Below, in pieces: positions 22,191 through 34,562 of a stretch of DNA of 64,000 nucleotides. The number at the start of each line of letters is the position of its first letter. Positions within the stretch are counted from its first letter, which is position 1. The stretch comes from Heloderma charlesbogerti (taxonomy: Eukaryota; Chordata; Lepidosauria; Squamata; Helodermatidae), in assembly GCA_026122225.1 (NCBI GenBank), contig JANEZZ010001959.1, forward strand, positions 1,745,501 to 1,809,500, read 5' to 3'. The notes under the pieces are model-generated. The model saw nothing but the letters and a program-made list of their open reading frames with translations, was not told the origin of the DNA and did not search any database. The position numbers and the translations under genes are program-made.

Positions 22191-25154
22191 AATGGAATTT
22201 CTACGTGAGGCATTTATCGTGCACTCATCATTCCCTACTCATGGTTGTTTATTGGTTCTTTAGATGACATCATGACCCTCCAGTTTCGCTTCTGTGTCTA
22301 ATGAGCACTTTTGGGAATTTTTTTTAGAGAAGGGAAAATATGGCATTTAATTGTGAAAGTGAATGAAACAGCTTTTTTCACTGGTGTATTTGTGCTATTT
22401 TGCTATACCACAGTGCCACCTAGAGGTTATGTAGGAAAGGAAAGACTCTTGTGTAGTGCTCAGATCTCAATTCTCCAACGAAACCTAAAGTAGATAAAGC
22501 GGATTAACATCCTCATGTAGAAAGTCCTGAGTAGTTCAGAATAAAGTGGAATGATAACTTCTTGTGACTTGGAAACTGCTCATCCTGTACAGGTTAACAC
22601 CACAATATACAGTATTTAAACAAGTACAGATCTGTTAATAAAACAATATATATTAAAAGCAGAACACTTCTGTGTTGTTATACAGCAGAAATTCAGTCAA
22701 TATGACATTATTTTTGATGGTTTGCTTTTCTTATGGTGGTTTCCTCAGATGGGAATACCTATGTGGCTACTTTTCGAAGCAACAGAAATATACAGTGGAC
22801 GATGGGAAAATCTTCGGAAATATTATGATGCTGGCATACTTTCTTGCATCTTATCGTCCTACTTTATGTCTGCTTATTTAGAATTTAATCATCAGTTTTT
22901 GTAAACAGACCTATCAGGGGAAGGCAGGAAACTCTTAACATTCCTTTCTAATAAAAATGATCTAAGGTTTGCAATTAGCATGAAAATAATATTGGGGACC
23001 AAATAATAAATTATCTTACAAAAGAATTTGATGTAAATATTAAGCAGATGTGCTTCCAGACCATTGTGTAAAATCATCATCATCGAAATAAGTTATAGCT
23101 TCACAAAATCTACTTCACCTAAAAGATGAAGTAGTAACACAGATGCCACTGTAGTAATATGTGATGTGGATCAACAGATCTCTGCTACATCTGCATATTT
23201 GTGACCTCCTCAGTCTGCATATGGGTACAGAGGGTGATAAACCAGGGTGAGCATCAGATAGGAGTTCCTGATTGTTTAACTATAGTTAAGCAATGGGGAG
23301 GGCACAAAATCACAGGAATTCTATCCCCTAACCCTTCCTCTTGGAGTGTGAATTTCTCCATAGCAGGGCTCACTAGAGTTAACAATTATGCTTGCAGCAA
23401 TGCTAACTGTGAATACACTTTCCATACGTTCTGCTTACTGTGGGTCAAAAAGTAGCTTCAAATTATAGTTTCAGATAGTGGGTTAGCTCTAACTGCACTT
23501 AACTGCCTCGGTTGCTTGAGACTTCACAAACCATGCTTTATGAAGCTGGGATCTAGCATCAGTGCCAAGAACTCCTCCCTACCCACTCCCCTCCTGGCTA
23601 TTATCCTGTCTTTTTAACTGGCATTAAGACAAAGTTACCTGGTTTGGATATAATGGGAAACTCTGGCTTAATATAAGCCAGCAGCTAGGTTTTGAAGGAG
23701 TGCAAAACGGGAGGCGCTAGGGAGAAGTGCTCGGTTCCAGTGCTCATTCCCGGCTTTATAAAGCATAGTTTGGGAAGCCTCAAACAATTATCCAGACTGG
23801 GCCACTGCAGGTGTAACATTTAACAATGGTTATACCAAACAAGTGAGGGGATGGGGCATGAAATTCCACAAACTGCTCCTGATCGTTTAACCACATCTGC
23901 ACTACCATATAGTACCTTATTAACATAAATACACTTCTGGAGTTCTTACAGCATGAAGTAGAAAGTTATATGATTAGTGTATTGGGGGCAGACAGCAGTC
24001 CTCAAACTGAAGATTTTGGAAGAAACCAAGAGAACTATTTCTATCTAGAAATTTGAGTTTCACTACAAAAGCAAACCAGATTGAATTTTCTGAATCTCAA
24101 AACAGTCAAATCTAAACAGAAGAACAACGCAGAATAAATGTTTTTAAAAATTGAAATATCACCTATTGGGAGATCTGAATTCAAGCCTACCCCTACCTCT
24201 CTTGAAACAAGATTTTCAGTCCAAACTATTTTAAAAGGGCCACTTCATTTCCAAGGGAAAGGAAGCCAAATATCAGGTCTTGTTACAAGAGTTGTAAATC
24301 AGCATATATGAATTAACCAACCTAACCTTGGTTTTGAGATGTGTGCAAAACATTAAAATGTACACTTGATTTCTCAGGAGCATGTTAAAAACCCTAACAG
24401 TAAAATTACGACTCTGTTAAAATGAAGTTTAAACACACTACAGAAATCAATGTTTGGGTATTTTAGTTTCTCCCTAGAGATTAAATGTTTATGTGAGAAC
24501 CAAAAGCAGCAACATGCGTATTTCTTGCAATTAGAAGATTCTGTCAGCACCTCTGTAGCCAATAGGAAACAAAGTTCTACAACATAGATTATTTTAAAGA
24601 AATAGAGAAAAATAGAGTTAAACATACCTTAAAATGGGTGAGTTGTAGAATATGATTACAGCTAAACTTCAGGGACATTTGAACAGAATTGTATACTTTT
24701 TTGTATTCTACCTTGTGGTTTATGGAGCTTTCACTGGAGCTCCATAAACATAAGATGAAAGTTATTTTTAATTCCCACAAACATACATTGAACAAATTGT
24801 ATCGCTAGTGGGATACCCACCAAACAATGGTAATGTATATCTGTATCTGGTTAGAAATGTGAGCTTTAGCTAAGTAGGCAGGTAAGTGCCAGCCCCAGCA
24901 TCCTCTCTTCCCAGATGGCTTTGCTCCACTTTGGTTTTGCTCCTTCCTTCAGTGTCTTTTGCTTAGATCCCTTGTTTCCTCTAAATAACTATCACTTAGC
25001 TCTCTTCCTTTATCCACTATTGCTTTTCTCTTCTGCTAGAGCTGCCCCTCTTCCCATATCCCCTTGCTTCCACCTCCTTTCTTAGGCCTTCCATCCAGTT
25101 AGTCCATCCACAGCTTTCCTTTGATTAGCCACTGCTCGGCTTATCCTCCTTTTC

Positions 25155-26090
25155 CTAGGGAGTGTTTCCACCAGCCATTTACTCCGGGTCGGCTGTGTGT
25201 TGAGGTTGTTAGAGATATATGATGTCATGGCCATCCAGCAGCCACCCCGGAGCTTATCAGGGAAAAACTGGATTTCCTGAGACTGCTTAAAGTCTTATTC
25301 TTTTCCTTAAGTCAGGTTCTCCCCAGTATAGTTGTTGTATTCCCCAACCCCCCACATTTAGCTTGAGTATGGTAGCCCTGCCCAGGGATGTTTCCTCCCA
25401 CCATAAGCCCAGTCCAGGGGTGTTTCCTCCCATTGTGCTGAATGAGACTTGCCTTCTCAATAACCACAGAAATAACAGAGAAGCCCTGCAATTGACAGGG
25501 CACATATCAAAGCCCAGTTCCTTACATGCGATTAAGCGAGATCTGGAGCCTCCGATTCATTGCCTTAGGACGTAACTCCTTCACAGCTTCCTTATAGATA
25601 TCCTGAGGGTTACAATGGGGGCTGGTTTCTGTCTTTGTGTTTACTGCGGTCTTTCCCACAACAAACCCATTACTGTCTCCTCAGAAGTAACTCCTATTGT
25701 GGTCAGTGAGCTCCTGTGGGTTAAAATAGGGGCTGGTTTCCATCTTTGTGTTCGCCCCCTCCCTTTCCCAGCACAAGCATATGTGTGTCTACTCAGAAGT
25801 AACTCCCATTGTGCTCAATGAGGCTTGCTCCTGAAATGTGGGTGCATCTGGACTTTCAGGGGAAAAGCAGAAGGAGGGAAGGCTCTCTTATTGGTTTAGC
25901 AGCCCCAGCCAGTCAGATGATGTTCACTCCAACCTCCACCCCCACCAGGAAGTATGTTCTGTGAAGCTATTTTTACTGCCGCAGACAATCTGCTCGTGGA
26001 ACCCTGGTCACAGCAAAGCCAATTCCTTTTAAAACATTCTGTACCCTCCATTAGCTTCTCCCTCCATTGTCGTGGAAACACGGCCCTAGA
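25155..26090 (-). repeat. 1.1-kb interspersed repeat, copy B (inverted)
   Basis: Reverse complement of the repeat at 11990-13099, matching from CTAGGGCCGTGTTTCCACGA (near 26090) through GACGACAATGG, the CATCTGACTGGCTGGGGCTG block and the GTAACTCCCATTGTGCTCAA unit, to GGTGGAAACACTCCCTAGG (near 25155). The better-preserved ends here show a 15-16 bp terminal inverted repeat. The tandem units are present but partly deleted. Confidence 0.7.
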
Positions 26091-26356
26091 CAGCCTGGTT
26101 TGATTAACTGACTTGGGGGAATAACAGGCTTCAACTTCTACATGTACAACCACATGTACAACGAGAGTGAAAAAGATTTCTCCCATAAGGTATGACAGGA
26201 GCTTCTGAAGCTGTGTGAACACAGGCTAGAGTCCATGTTGGAACCAACTCTGATGGCAAGCAAACAATTCTTACTTCACTGCTGCTGCCTCCACCACAGT
26301 GTCTGCACAATATGTGCCTAAGTAGTAGTTTAGCATTAATAACCTGCTGCAACACA

Positions 26357-26697
26357 TTGGGCCAGTACACACAACACGTCAGCCCACCATGGGTTATTAA
26401 CCCACGGTGAGGCTGCGGTGCACACGGCTCCTATTTTGCTTATCCAAACCCTGTTCATGTTGTGTGAACCTGACAAGCGTGGGTTATGTGAGGATTAAAG
26501 AACCCTTGCATAACCCTAGAACAGACCATGGGTTATGTGAGAGTCATTTAACTTTCACCTAACCCACACTTGCTGGGTTCACATGACACAATAATCCCCA
26601 AGTGGCAGTTGGATATGCAAAGTAGTGCCCGTGGTCACTGTGCCCTGTTGTGGGTTAAATAATGTTGAGCTGCACCATGTGAACCTTGGCTCATTAC
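26357..26697. repeat. Fold-back repeat with CACACAACA ends
   Basis: Left: CAGTACACACAACACGTCAG and CACCATGGGTTATTAACCC. Right: GTGGGTTAAATAATGTTGAG then CACCATGTGAACC, roughly the reverse complement. Same style as 51228-51425 and 63388-63628. Confidence 0.55.
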
Positions 26698-26724
26698 TTC
26701 ACAGGCATATGCAATTTCCAGTAT

Positions 26725-26885
26725 CAGAGGTGGTATGCACCAGCTGATGGGGCTCACAAGCAGGAGGGTGCTATTGGACTCATGTCCTATTCATGGGTTT
26801 CCCACAGGCAGCTGGTTGGCCACTGTGTGAACAGAATGCTGGACTAGATGTACTCTTGGTCTGATCAAGCATGGCTCTTCTTATG
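26725..26885 (+). mobile_element. L2/CR1-type LINE 3'-UTR fragment
   Basis: GTTGGCCACTGTGTGAACAG and TGGACTAGATG..CTTGGTCTGAT..GCATGGCTCTTCTTA match the 3' UTR of the LINE at 13411-14060 (there on minus) and the fragment at 30430-30578. Confidence 0.7.
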
Positions 26886-27083
26886 AATTGGGAGCACTGT
26901 ATTGCAATGGTTCCATTCCTATTGATAGGAAGATTCCAGAAAGTGTTGCTGGGAGACTGTTGCTCCACTGTGGAAATTGCCTTATGAAGCACCATAATGT
27001 TCTATCTTGCCTCCCAAGCTGCTTAACATATACATGAAAATGTTCAGAGAAATCCTGAGTAGATTTGGAGTTTGGTATAACCA

Positions 27084-27500
27084 ATGACACACCCAATTAT
27101 TTATCTCTTTTTTCTTTGGATCTCAGTGAGGTCCTTGAACAACTGTTTGAGGTCAATAGTTGGAAGGATACGGTCTAATACAACACACAAACAAAACAAA
27201 CTGAAGCTCAACCCAAGTAAGACAGAGTTGTTGAGAGTGAGCAATCTAATCCACCTGGGAGTATCTGGTTTGCCAGTCCTGGATAGGACTGGCCTCGATA
27301 GGCCAGTCATAGGGGTTCCCTATGAAGAACCAGTTTTGGAGATTATCCTGGATCCAGCTCTGCCACTTGATGCTGTGGCCAGAGCTAACGTTTTCCCATT
27401 TCACTTCATGTGCCAGCTGTGGCCCATTTTGCATAATAAAGATTTGGCTGCTTTGATACATAACCTCACAACTAAATTACAATAACATGCTAAATTTGAG
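27084..27500 (+). mobile_element. L2 LINE fragment, reverse transcriptase C-terminal part
   Basis: The translation NKLKLNPSKTELLRVSN is the L2 motif after the catalytic box. It continues IILDPALPLDAVARANVFPF and ends LAALIHNLTTKLQ. It is in plus orientation and decayed, with no complete domain. Confidence 0.65.
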
Positions 27501-27589
27501 ATTGCCTTTAAACAGTATCTGGAAACTGCAGGTGGGCCAGAATACAACAGTGCTAGTTTTAAAGTGCTTGTTTTGACTTTAAAGACATC

Positions 27590-28085
27590 AGTGGTGTGGG
27601 TAGTGAACAGCTTATACACTGTTCCACTTCTAACCCCTTCCTCTAGCTCTCATGTACCTGGTAGCTCATCCACTGAGTCCTCCTGTCTTGCGGTGCTGTT
27701 ATTTAATGACAGGCTGGTCTGCAATAAGACTGCACTCATTCATGATTTAATTGTGGATGAGAAGGCCAACTTGGTGTGCATTACTGAGACTTGGGTGGGT
27801 GAGCTGGGCGGGGTTGATCTGACTCAGCTCTGCTCACCTGGGTACTTGGTGCAGGACCAACATAGGCTGGAGGGCCAGGGGGTGGGTGGGAAGTTGCTGC
27901 GGTTCATAGAACTTCCATCTCTGTCACCAGGAAACCACTCCACCTTGGAGGTATCACTCAGTCAGCTGCTAAGCTGCCTATATGCCTCTCCGATATATTT
28001 GAATTCATATGTAGCTGCCCTAGGAATTTTGGCACCTCAAAACGTTGCCTACCTTGCTTCTGTAGCTGGACCATCCTTACTTGTT
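27590..28085 (+). mobile_element. L2 LINE fragment, endonuclease N-terminal part
   Basis: CNKTALIHDLIVDEKANLVC followed by ITETWVGELGG is the L2 APE-endonuclease start (ITETW carries the catalytic Glu). It lies downstream of the reverse transcriptase piece at 27084, the reverse of the order in an intact L2, so two insertions or a rearrangement are needed. Confidence 0.7.
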
Positions 28086-28243
28086 TGATGTGAAAACTCT
28101 TCTCTGGCATGCTTACTTATTTGTATGAAGCCAGTGTTTAATCAACTGGCTGTACTGTGCCACATGCATCAGCACAAAGCCAACATTAAATCAATCGGTA
28201 TATTTGTTTATGTGCAGAAACAGTTGTAGGAACTTGTCTTACC

Positions 28244-28378
28244 CAGCCTTCCCCAACCTGGTGCCCTCCAAATGTTTTGGACTACAACTCTTAACATTCT
28301 GACCATTGGCCATGCTGGCTGGGGCTGATGGGAGCAGAAGTCCAAAACATTTGGAGGGTGCCAGGTTGGGGAAAGATG
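28244..28378. mobile_element. hAT-type MITE, 135 bp
   Basis: Flanked by the exact 8-bp duplication GTCTTACC (28236-28243 and 28379-28386). The arms CCAACCTGGTGCCCTCCAAA and TTTGGAGGGTGCCAGGTTGG are reverse complements, and both sides contain CCAAAACATTTGG-type sequence. It is a compact hairpin with no coding capacity. Confidence 0.88.
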
Positions 28379-29517
28379 GTCTTACCCATGAAGCCAAAAC
28401 TTATAGCTGCTATTGTATACAAAGCTAATTGATTAATAGCAAAATAATGAACTGAAAGTGATTAAATATTGAAACAACTACTGACTTGTTCAATTATTTC
28501 ATACTCCTTAGCCCAAGAATGAATATTTTTTTCCAAAACAACTTTCTTACATTCATTCTTAATCTTGGAACATGAGTCAATTATCTGGCTCTTTATGTGA
28601 GTAACATTCCAAAATATTAATCAAATGCATAATCTTATTTCAAAAGTTTTTATCGGAATCCCATCTAGTCAACTGTATTATATCAAAAGAAACTGTCCTG
28701 GAAAAAAATAGCTACTAGAAAAATCCTTCGGAATTCTGATTGCACTATCTTGTCAAATTTTCAGTAGAATTCTACCTGATAATTGCTGATATATTCCAGG
28801 AAAGTAACTGGGAGTCCAAATGGAAAACCTTGATATTCAAGTGTTGTTTTTAAAAGAGGGATATGAATTTGACAATTTTCCCCATCAAAAATACTGAATA
28901 TACTATCAAGAACTGGAATCAAAGCCCAAAGCAGCATTACAGAATACAAGTATGCTGGGTTTTCTACAGTTACTGAATGGAAATTTAATCTTCAGTGTAG
29001 TAATACATTCTGTGCACAGTAGCTATTTTTTTTAAAGTACATATGACATTATTATTATTTTTAGAGAATTAGAGACACCACTCTTAATTAAGGGATAAAG
29101 TGATGTTTGAACCGCTGGATGCTTCCAGACTAGGGTTTTATCCTGCAATTGTCCTGCCTCAAGCACGTAATTTTTACTGTGGTCCAGATGTTGTCATCCC
29201 TCTTATTTTTTTCCACTGCTTCTTCCACCTTTTTTCATACCAGAAAAAAGTCTGTTAAGGAGAAAAGGGCAGAAAAGCTGCACAATGCCTTTTGATTGAT
29301 AGCGCTAGGAGCCTTCTGTCGGGAAACACCCTCTGTTTGTCACTGATACTATTCATGGAGCAAAATCCTTACAGATACCTTTAAAAACATATCTAAAAGT
29401 ATTTGTTGAAGGATATAATTGTTGTGAACCACCCAGAGAGCTTTGGCTATTACGCAATATCAGGGGCGTTTCTAGGTTCCTAAAAGATCCGGGGCACAGG
29501 CCCATAACACCAGTTTG

Positions 29518-29518
<1 letters not shown>

Positions 29519-29553
<35 letters not shown>

Positions 29554-29640
29554 TTGAGTCTAAGCTCACCTCATATGTGTGTGTGTGTGTGGTGTGTGCA
29601 TGTGGTGTCCTTGTGTGTGTGTATAGATTACATACAGACA
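29519..29640. repeat. (TA)n and (TG)n microsatellites
   Basis: A (TA)n run at about 29520-29553, followed by (TG)n/GTGTGTGGTG sequence at 29576-29625. Confidence 0.9.
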
Positions 29641-29754
29641 GACATAAGTGTGCATTGATCCCCCACCCCACTTCAACTCAGGCCCCAATTCAGCATTTTG
29701 GAAAACATCCCGCTTCTGCTCAGGCCAATTTATAGTTGGACCACTTCAGCTCAG

Positions 29755-29823
29755 CAGGAAGCATAAAGACTCATTTTTCCAAACCTTAACTCAGGTTTGG
29801 AAAAATGAGTCTTATGCTTCCTG
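29755..29823. repeat. Perfect hairpin, 31-32 bp arms
   Basis: AGGAAGCATAAAGACTCATT.. through CCAAACCT and its reverse complement AGGTTTGG..AAAATGAGTCTTATGCTTCCT, separated by a 6-base loop (TAACTC). The arms differ by one extra A. It is not clearly part of a larger element. Confidence 0.85.
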
Positions 29824-30429
29824 TAGACTACCATGGGAAATTAGAAGAAAACTGTAACTTTTTTCTCCTGGTCAGAACTGGATGATAATTTCAGGCATAG
29901 CAGCCCCCTAGAAGGGGATTACACCTGCTCAATGTCCGAAAAATAGGTGCAGGGTTTATATTTTGATTTTCTTTTAAAGGGAACTGCCAATAACATTTTT
30001 ATTACTTGGAAGAATTGGATAAACATTTCAGGACTCATTGCCCCATCAAAGGAGACCATGTCCACAAGGGTTTTTGTGCAACGGTGGCCTTGACATTTTG
30101 AGGTCTCCAAAAGAGTACATACTCATCTCCCTATTTTCGTTGTGGACCACTGTTCTGAAAATTACAGACAGCTTACAGTTGTCCCCAAGTACGAAACCAG
30201 CAAAGTTTGAGAAGGATAGGTGCAGCAGTTCATGTGGAAGGGGAGTTCTCCAATTTGGGGGAGGGAGTGATTTGCTTTCCCTTCCCACCTTCCCCAATAG
30301 TTTTTAGGTAAGTTTGTATGAAAATGCACAGGTCGTTAGAGGTGTCCCCCAGACAAGAAACCTGCAAAATTCCTGAAAGATGCATGCAAATTTAGAATTA
30401 CTAGAATTTATTTACATTTCACCAATGTT

Positions 30430-30578
30430 AGCAGCAGGGGGAAATGGGTGGGAAGGTGCCATTGCACTCATGTCCTGCTTGTAGGTATCCCATTGGCATC
30501 TGGTTGGCCACTGTGTGAATAGAATGCTGGACTAGATGGACCTTGGTCTGATGAAGCATGGCTCTTACGTTCTTAAAT
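30430..30578 (+). mobile_element. L2/CR1-type LINE 3'-UTR fragment
   Basis: Same 3' UTR family as 26725-26885: CACTCATGTCCTGCTTGTAG, GGTTGGCCACTGTGTGAATA, then GGACTAGATGGACCTTGGTC and the TTACGTTCTTA end. Confidence 0.7.
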
Positions 30579-31254
30579 AGAGTGCCTCTGAGCATATGCA
30601 GAATACGTTTCTTTCACCACTGAGCACTTACATTCTACCGCTACCAATTCTATTCCCCTCCATGCAACTATCTCTCCTCATCCTACCATCCTCCAGCAAC
30701 TCTTCATACAAACAGATGTCTTGTTTCGTGCAACTCTCCTCTACCTCCTCATTATGCACAAGCTCTCATTGTATCTTCCTCCCCATAACTTCATTTGTGC
30801 TAAGACTTCACCAGGATCCAGCCAATGAGTCTGTTTTCAAAACTAGGGCTAAGTTATGGAGAAACTCTGAGCATGTACTAAGTGCCTTTCCCTCACCACT
30901 GAAGCTAGAGTTCATGCAACACCCCCCCACACACACACACAAATGACAAAACATGCATAGGACTAAGCTGAAAGGGTAGTCAATTCATTAGATGGAATTG
31001 GGTAGGCAGCATTAAGCTTGCAGCACCATGCTCACATCTCAGGACTTATTTCTGAGTAAACATGCAGAACATCAGGGTGCAAACCTCCCTGCAAAAGTAA
31101 CTTGTGCTAGAATCCTATGCACACTTTCCTGAGGGTAAGCCTGATTAAACATGATGGGGCTTCTGAGTAGGCATACATAGGCTTATATAAATGAGCAGTA
31201 TTTATCTCCACTTCACTTAAAAAACAAACCCCAAACTCATATTATTATTAAAGC

Positions 31255-34200
31255 TTTCTCTTCATATGAACCTGCCTTAGACTGAGTCAGACCCTGGGTT
31301 CATCTGTTGTTGTTGTTCAGTAGTTCAGTCGTGTCTGACTCTTCGTGGCCCCATGGACCATAGCACGCCAGGCCTTCCTGTCCTCCACTCTCTCCCCGAG
31401 CGTGCTCAAGCTCATATTCACTGCATCGGTGAAGCTATCTAGCCATCTCATCCTCTGCTGTCCCCTTCTCCTTTTGCCTTCAGACTTGCCCAGCATCAGG
31501 GTCTTTTCCAGGGAGTTTTCTCTTCGCATTAGGTGGCCAAAATATTTCAGCTTCAGTTTCAGTATCTGTCCTTCCAATGAGCACTCAGGGTTGATTTCCT
31601 TTAGGATTGACTGATTTGACCTCCTTGCAGTCCAGGGGACTCGTAAGAGTCTTCTCCAGCACCACAGTTCGAAAGCATCGATTCTTCAGCACTCAGCCTT
31701 CCTTAGAGTCCAGCTGTCACAGCCATACATTACTACTGGGAAAACCATAGCTTTGATTAGACGGACCTTTGTCTGCAAGGCGATGTCTCTGCTTCTTACT
31801 ATGCTGTCTAGGTTTGCCATAGCTTTCCTCCCAAGGAGCAAGCATCTTTTAATTTCATAGCTACAGTCACCGTCTGTGGTGATCTTGGAGCCCAAGAAAA
31901 TAAAATCTGTTACTGCTTCCATTTCTTCCCCTTCTATATGCCCGGACGTGATGGGGCCAGATGCTATGATCTTCGTTTTTTTAATGTTCAGTTTCAAACC
32001 AGCTTTTGCACTCTCCTATTTCACCCTCAACAAGAGGCTCTTGAGATCCTCTTTCGCTTTCTGCCATTAGGGTGGTATCATCTGCGTATCTGAGGTTGTT
32101 GAGAATTCTCCCAGCAATCTTAATTCCGACCTGTGATTCATCCAACCCGGCATTTCTCATGATGTACTCTGCATATCAGTTAAATAAGCAGGGTGACAAT
32201 ATGCAGCCTTGTCATACTCCTTTCTCAGTTTTGAACCAATCGGTTGTTCCCTGTCCAGTTCTTACTGTTGCTTCTTGACAGGTTCTCAGGAGACAGGTTT
32301 CTCAGGAGACAGGTAAGGTGGTCTGGTACTCCCATCTCTTTAAGAATTTGCCAGAGTTTGTTGTGATCCACACAATCAAAGGCATTAGCATAGTCAATGA
32401 AGGAGAAATAGACATTTTTCTGGAATTCTCTTGCTTTCTCCATGATCCAGCGAATGTTGGCGATTTGATCTCTAGTTCCTCTGCCTGAACCCAGCGTGTA
32501 CTTCCAGTAGTTCTCGGTTCACATACTGCTGAAGCTTAGCTTGTAGGATTTTGAGCATAACCTTGCTGGCATGTGAAAGGAGTGCAATTGTACGGTAGTC
32601 TGAATACTCTTTGGCATTGCCCTTCTTTGGAATTGGAATGTAAACTGACCTTTTCCAGTCTTGTGGCCATTGTTGAGTGTTCCAAATTTGCTGGCATACT
32701 GAGTGCAGCACTTTAACAGCATCATCTTTTAGGATCTTAAATAGCTCAGCTGGAATACTGTCATCTCCACTAGCTTTGTTGTTAGTAATGCTTCCTAAGG
32801 CCCACTTGACTTCACTGTCTAGGATGTCCGGCTCAAGTTCAGTGACCGCACTATCATGGCTATCAGGGACATTCAGATCTTTCCTGTATAGTTCTTCTGT
32901 GTATTCTTTCCACCTCTTCTTAATCTCATCTGCATCTGTTAGGTCCCTGCTTTCTTTGTCCTTTATCATGCCCGTCTTTGCACACAACGGTCCCTTGAGA
33001 TCTCCGATTTTCTTGAAAAGATCTCTAGTCTTCCCCATTCTATTGTTTTCCTCGATTTCTTTGCATTGTTCATTTAAGAAGGCCTTCTTGTCTCCTTGCT
33101 ATTCTCTGGAACTCTGCATTCAGTTGGATATATCTTTCCCTTTCTCCCTTGCTTTTCGCTTCCCTTCTTTCCTCAGCTACTTGTAAAGCCTCCTCAGACA
33201 GCCACTTTGCTTTCTTGCATTTCTTTTTCTTGGGGATGGATTGAGTTGCTGCCTCCTGAACAATGTTACGGACCTCCATCCATAGTTCCTCAGGCACTCT
33301 GTCTATCAGGTCTAATCCCTTAAATCTATTCCTCACCTCCACTGTATAGGCATAAGGGATATGATTTAGGTCATACCTGAATGGTTTAGTGGTTTTCCCT
33401 CCGTTCTTCAATTTAAGCTGAAATTTTGCAACAAGAAGCTCATGATCTGAGCCACAGTCAGCTCCAGGTCTTGTTTTGACTGAGTGTATAGAGCTTCTCC
33501 ATCTTTGGCTGCAAAGGACATAATCAATCTGATTTCGATATTGACCATCTGGTGATGTCCATGTGTAGAGTCACCTCTTGTGCTGTTGGAAAAGAGTGTT
33601 TGCTATGATCAGCCTGTTCTCTTGGCAAAACTCTATTAGCCTTTGTCCTGCTTCATTTTGTACATCAAGGCCATGTTTGCCTGTTATCCCCGTTATTTCT
33701 TGACTTCCTACTTTGGCATTCCAATCCCCTATGATGAAAAGGACATCTTTTTTTGGTGTTAGTTCTAGAAGGTGTTGTAGGTCTTCATAGAACCGATCAA
33801 CCTCAGCTTCTTCGGCCTCAGTGGTTGGGGCATAGACTTGAATTACTGTGATGTTGAATGGTTTGCCTTGGATTCGTACAGAGATCATTCTATCGTTTTT
33901 GAGATTGCACCCCAGTACTGCTTTTCCCACCCTTTTGTTGACTATGAGTGCTACTCTATTTCTTCTAAGGAATTTGCCCATGCTTGTCCATTTTAGTTCG
34001 CTGATCTGCAAGATGTCGATGTTCAATCTTGCCATCTCATGTTTGACCACCTCTAGCTTACCTTGATTCATTGACCTTACATTCCAGGTTCCTAAACAAT
34101 ATTGTTCTTTACAGCATTGGATTTTCTTTTCACCACCAGACACATCCACAGCTGAGTGTCCTTTCAGCTTTGGCCCAGCCGCTTCACTCTTTCTGGCACT

Positions 34201-34562
34201 ACTTGGAAATACCCTCTGCCCTTCCCCAGTAGTATATTGGACACCTTCCGACCTGAGGGGCTCATCTTCCAGCGTCATATCTTTTAGCCATGTGATACGT
34301 TCCATGGGGTTTTCTTGGCAGGAATACTGGAGTGGGTTGCCATTTCCTTCTCCAGTGGACCATTTTGTCAGAACTCTCCACCATGACCTGTCCGTCTTGG
34401 ATGGTTTATCTAGCCCAGTATTATCAACACTGACTGGCAGCAGCTGCTTTCCAGGGTTTCAGGCCAGATTCTTTCCTAGCCCTACCTGGAGATGCTGGGG
34501 ATTGAACCTGGAACTTTCTGCATGCCAAGCATGTGCTCTACCACTGAGCTACAGCCCTTCCT
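31255..34562 (-). repeat. tRNA-derived SINE split by BovB
   Basis: The minus-strand head at 34562-34403 reads GTAGCTCAGTGGTAGAGCAC (A-box) and GGTTCAATCCCCAGCATCTC (B-box), then CCAGTCAGTGTTGATAATAC and GGGCTAGAT. The tail resumes at 31305-31255 with GAACCCAGGGTCTGACTCAG and AAGGCAGGTTCATATG. The 3.1 kb between the halves is BovB. It is a SINE, not a tRNA gene, because the anticodon arm is not tRNA-like and it carries a long body. Confidence 0.85.
31306..34402 (-). mobile_element. RTE-BovB LINE, minus strand, 3.1 kb
   Basis: Read on minus from 34402: a 5' region with GACAGGTCATGGTGGAGAGT, endonuclease frame 34305-33571 (ISELKW intact, IGDWNAKVGS), basic linker 33411-33070, reverse transcriptase 33038-32225 (NNKASGDDSIPAELFK, FIDYANAFDCVDH), C-terminal parts 31997-31686 and 31577-31317, and the CAACAACA tail. 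The flanking 9-mers GGTTCATCT (31297-31305) and GGTTTATCT (34403-34411) look like a target duplication with one change. Frameshifts and stops make it inactive. The endonuclease carries the same 42-bp deletion as the copy at 54496. Confidence 0.93.

Noticed and set aside
34403..34562. A tRNA gene (good A- and B-box)
   Set aside because: No proper anticodon and acceptor stems, a long SINE body, and other copies in the window (1707, 45868).
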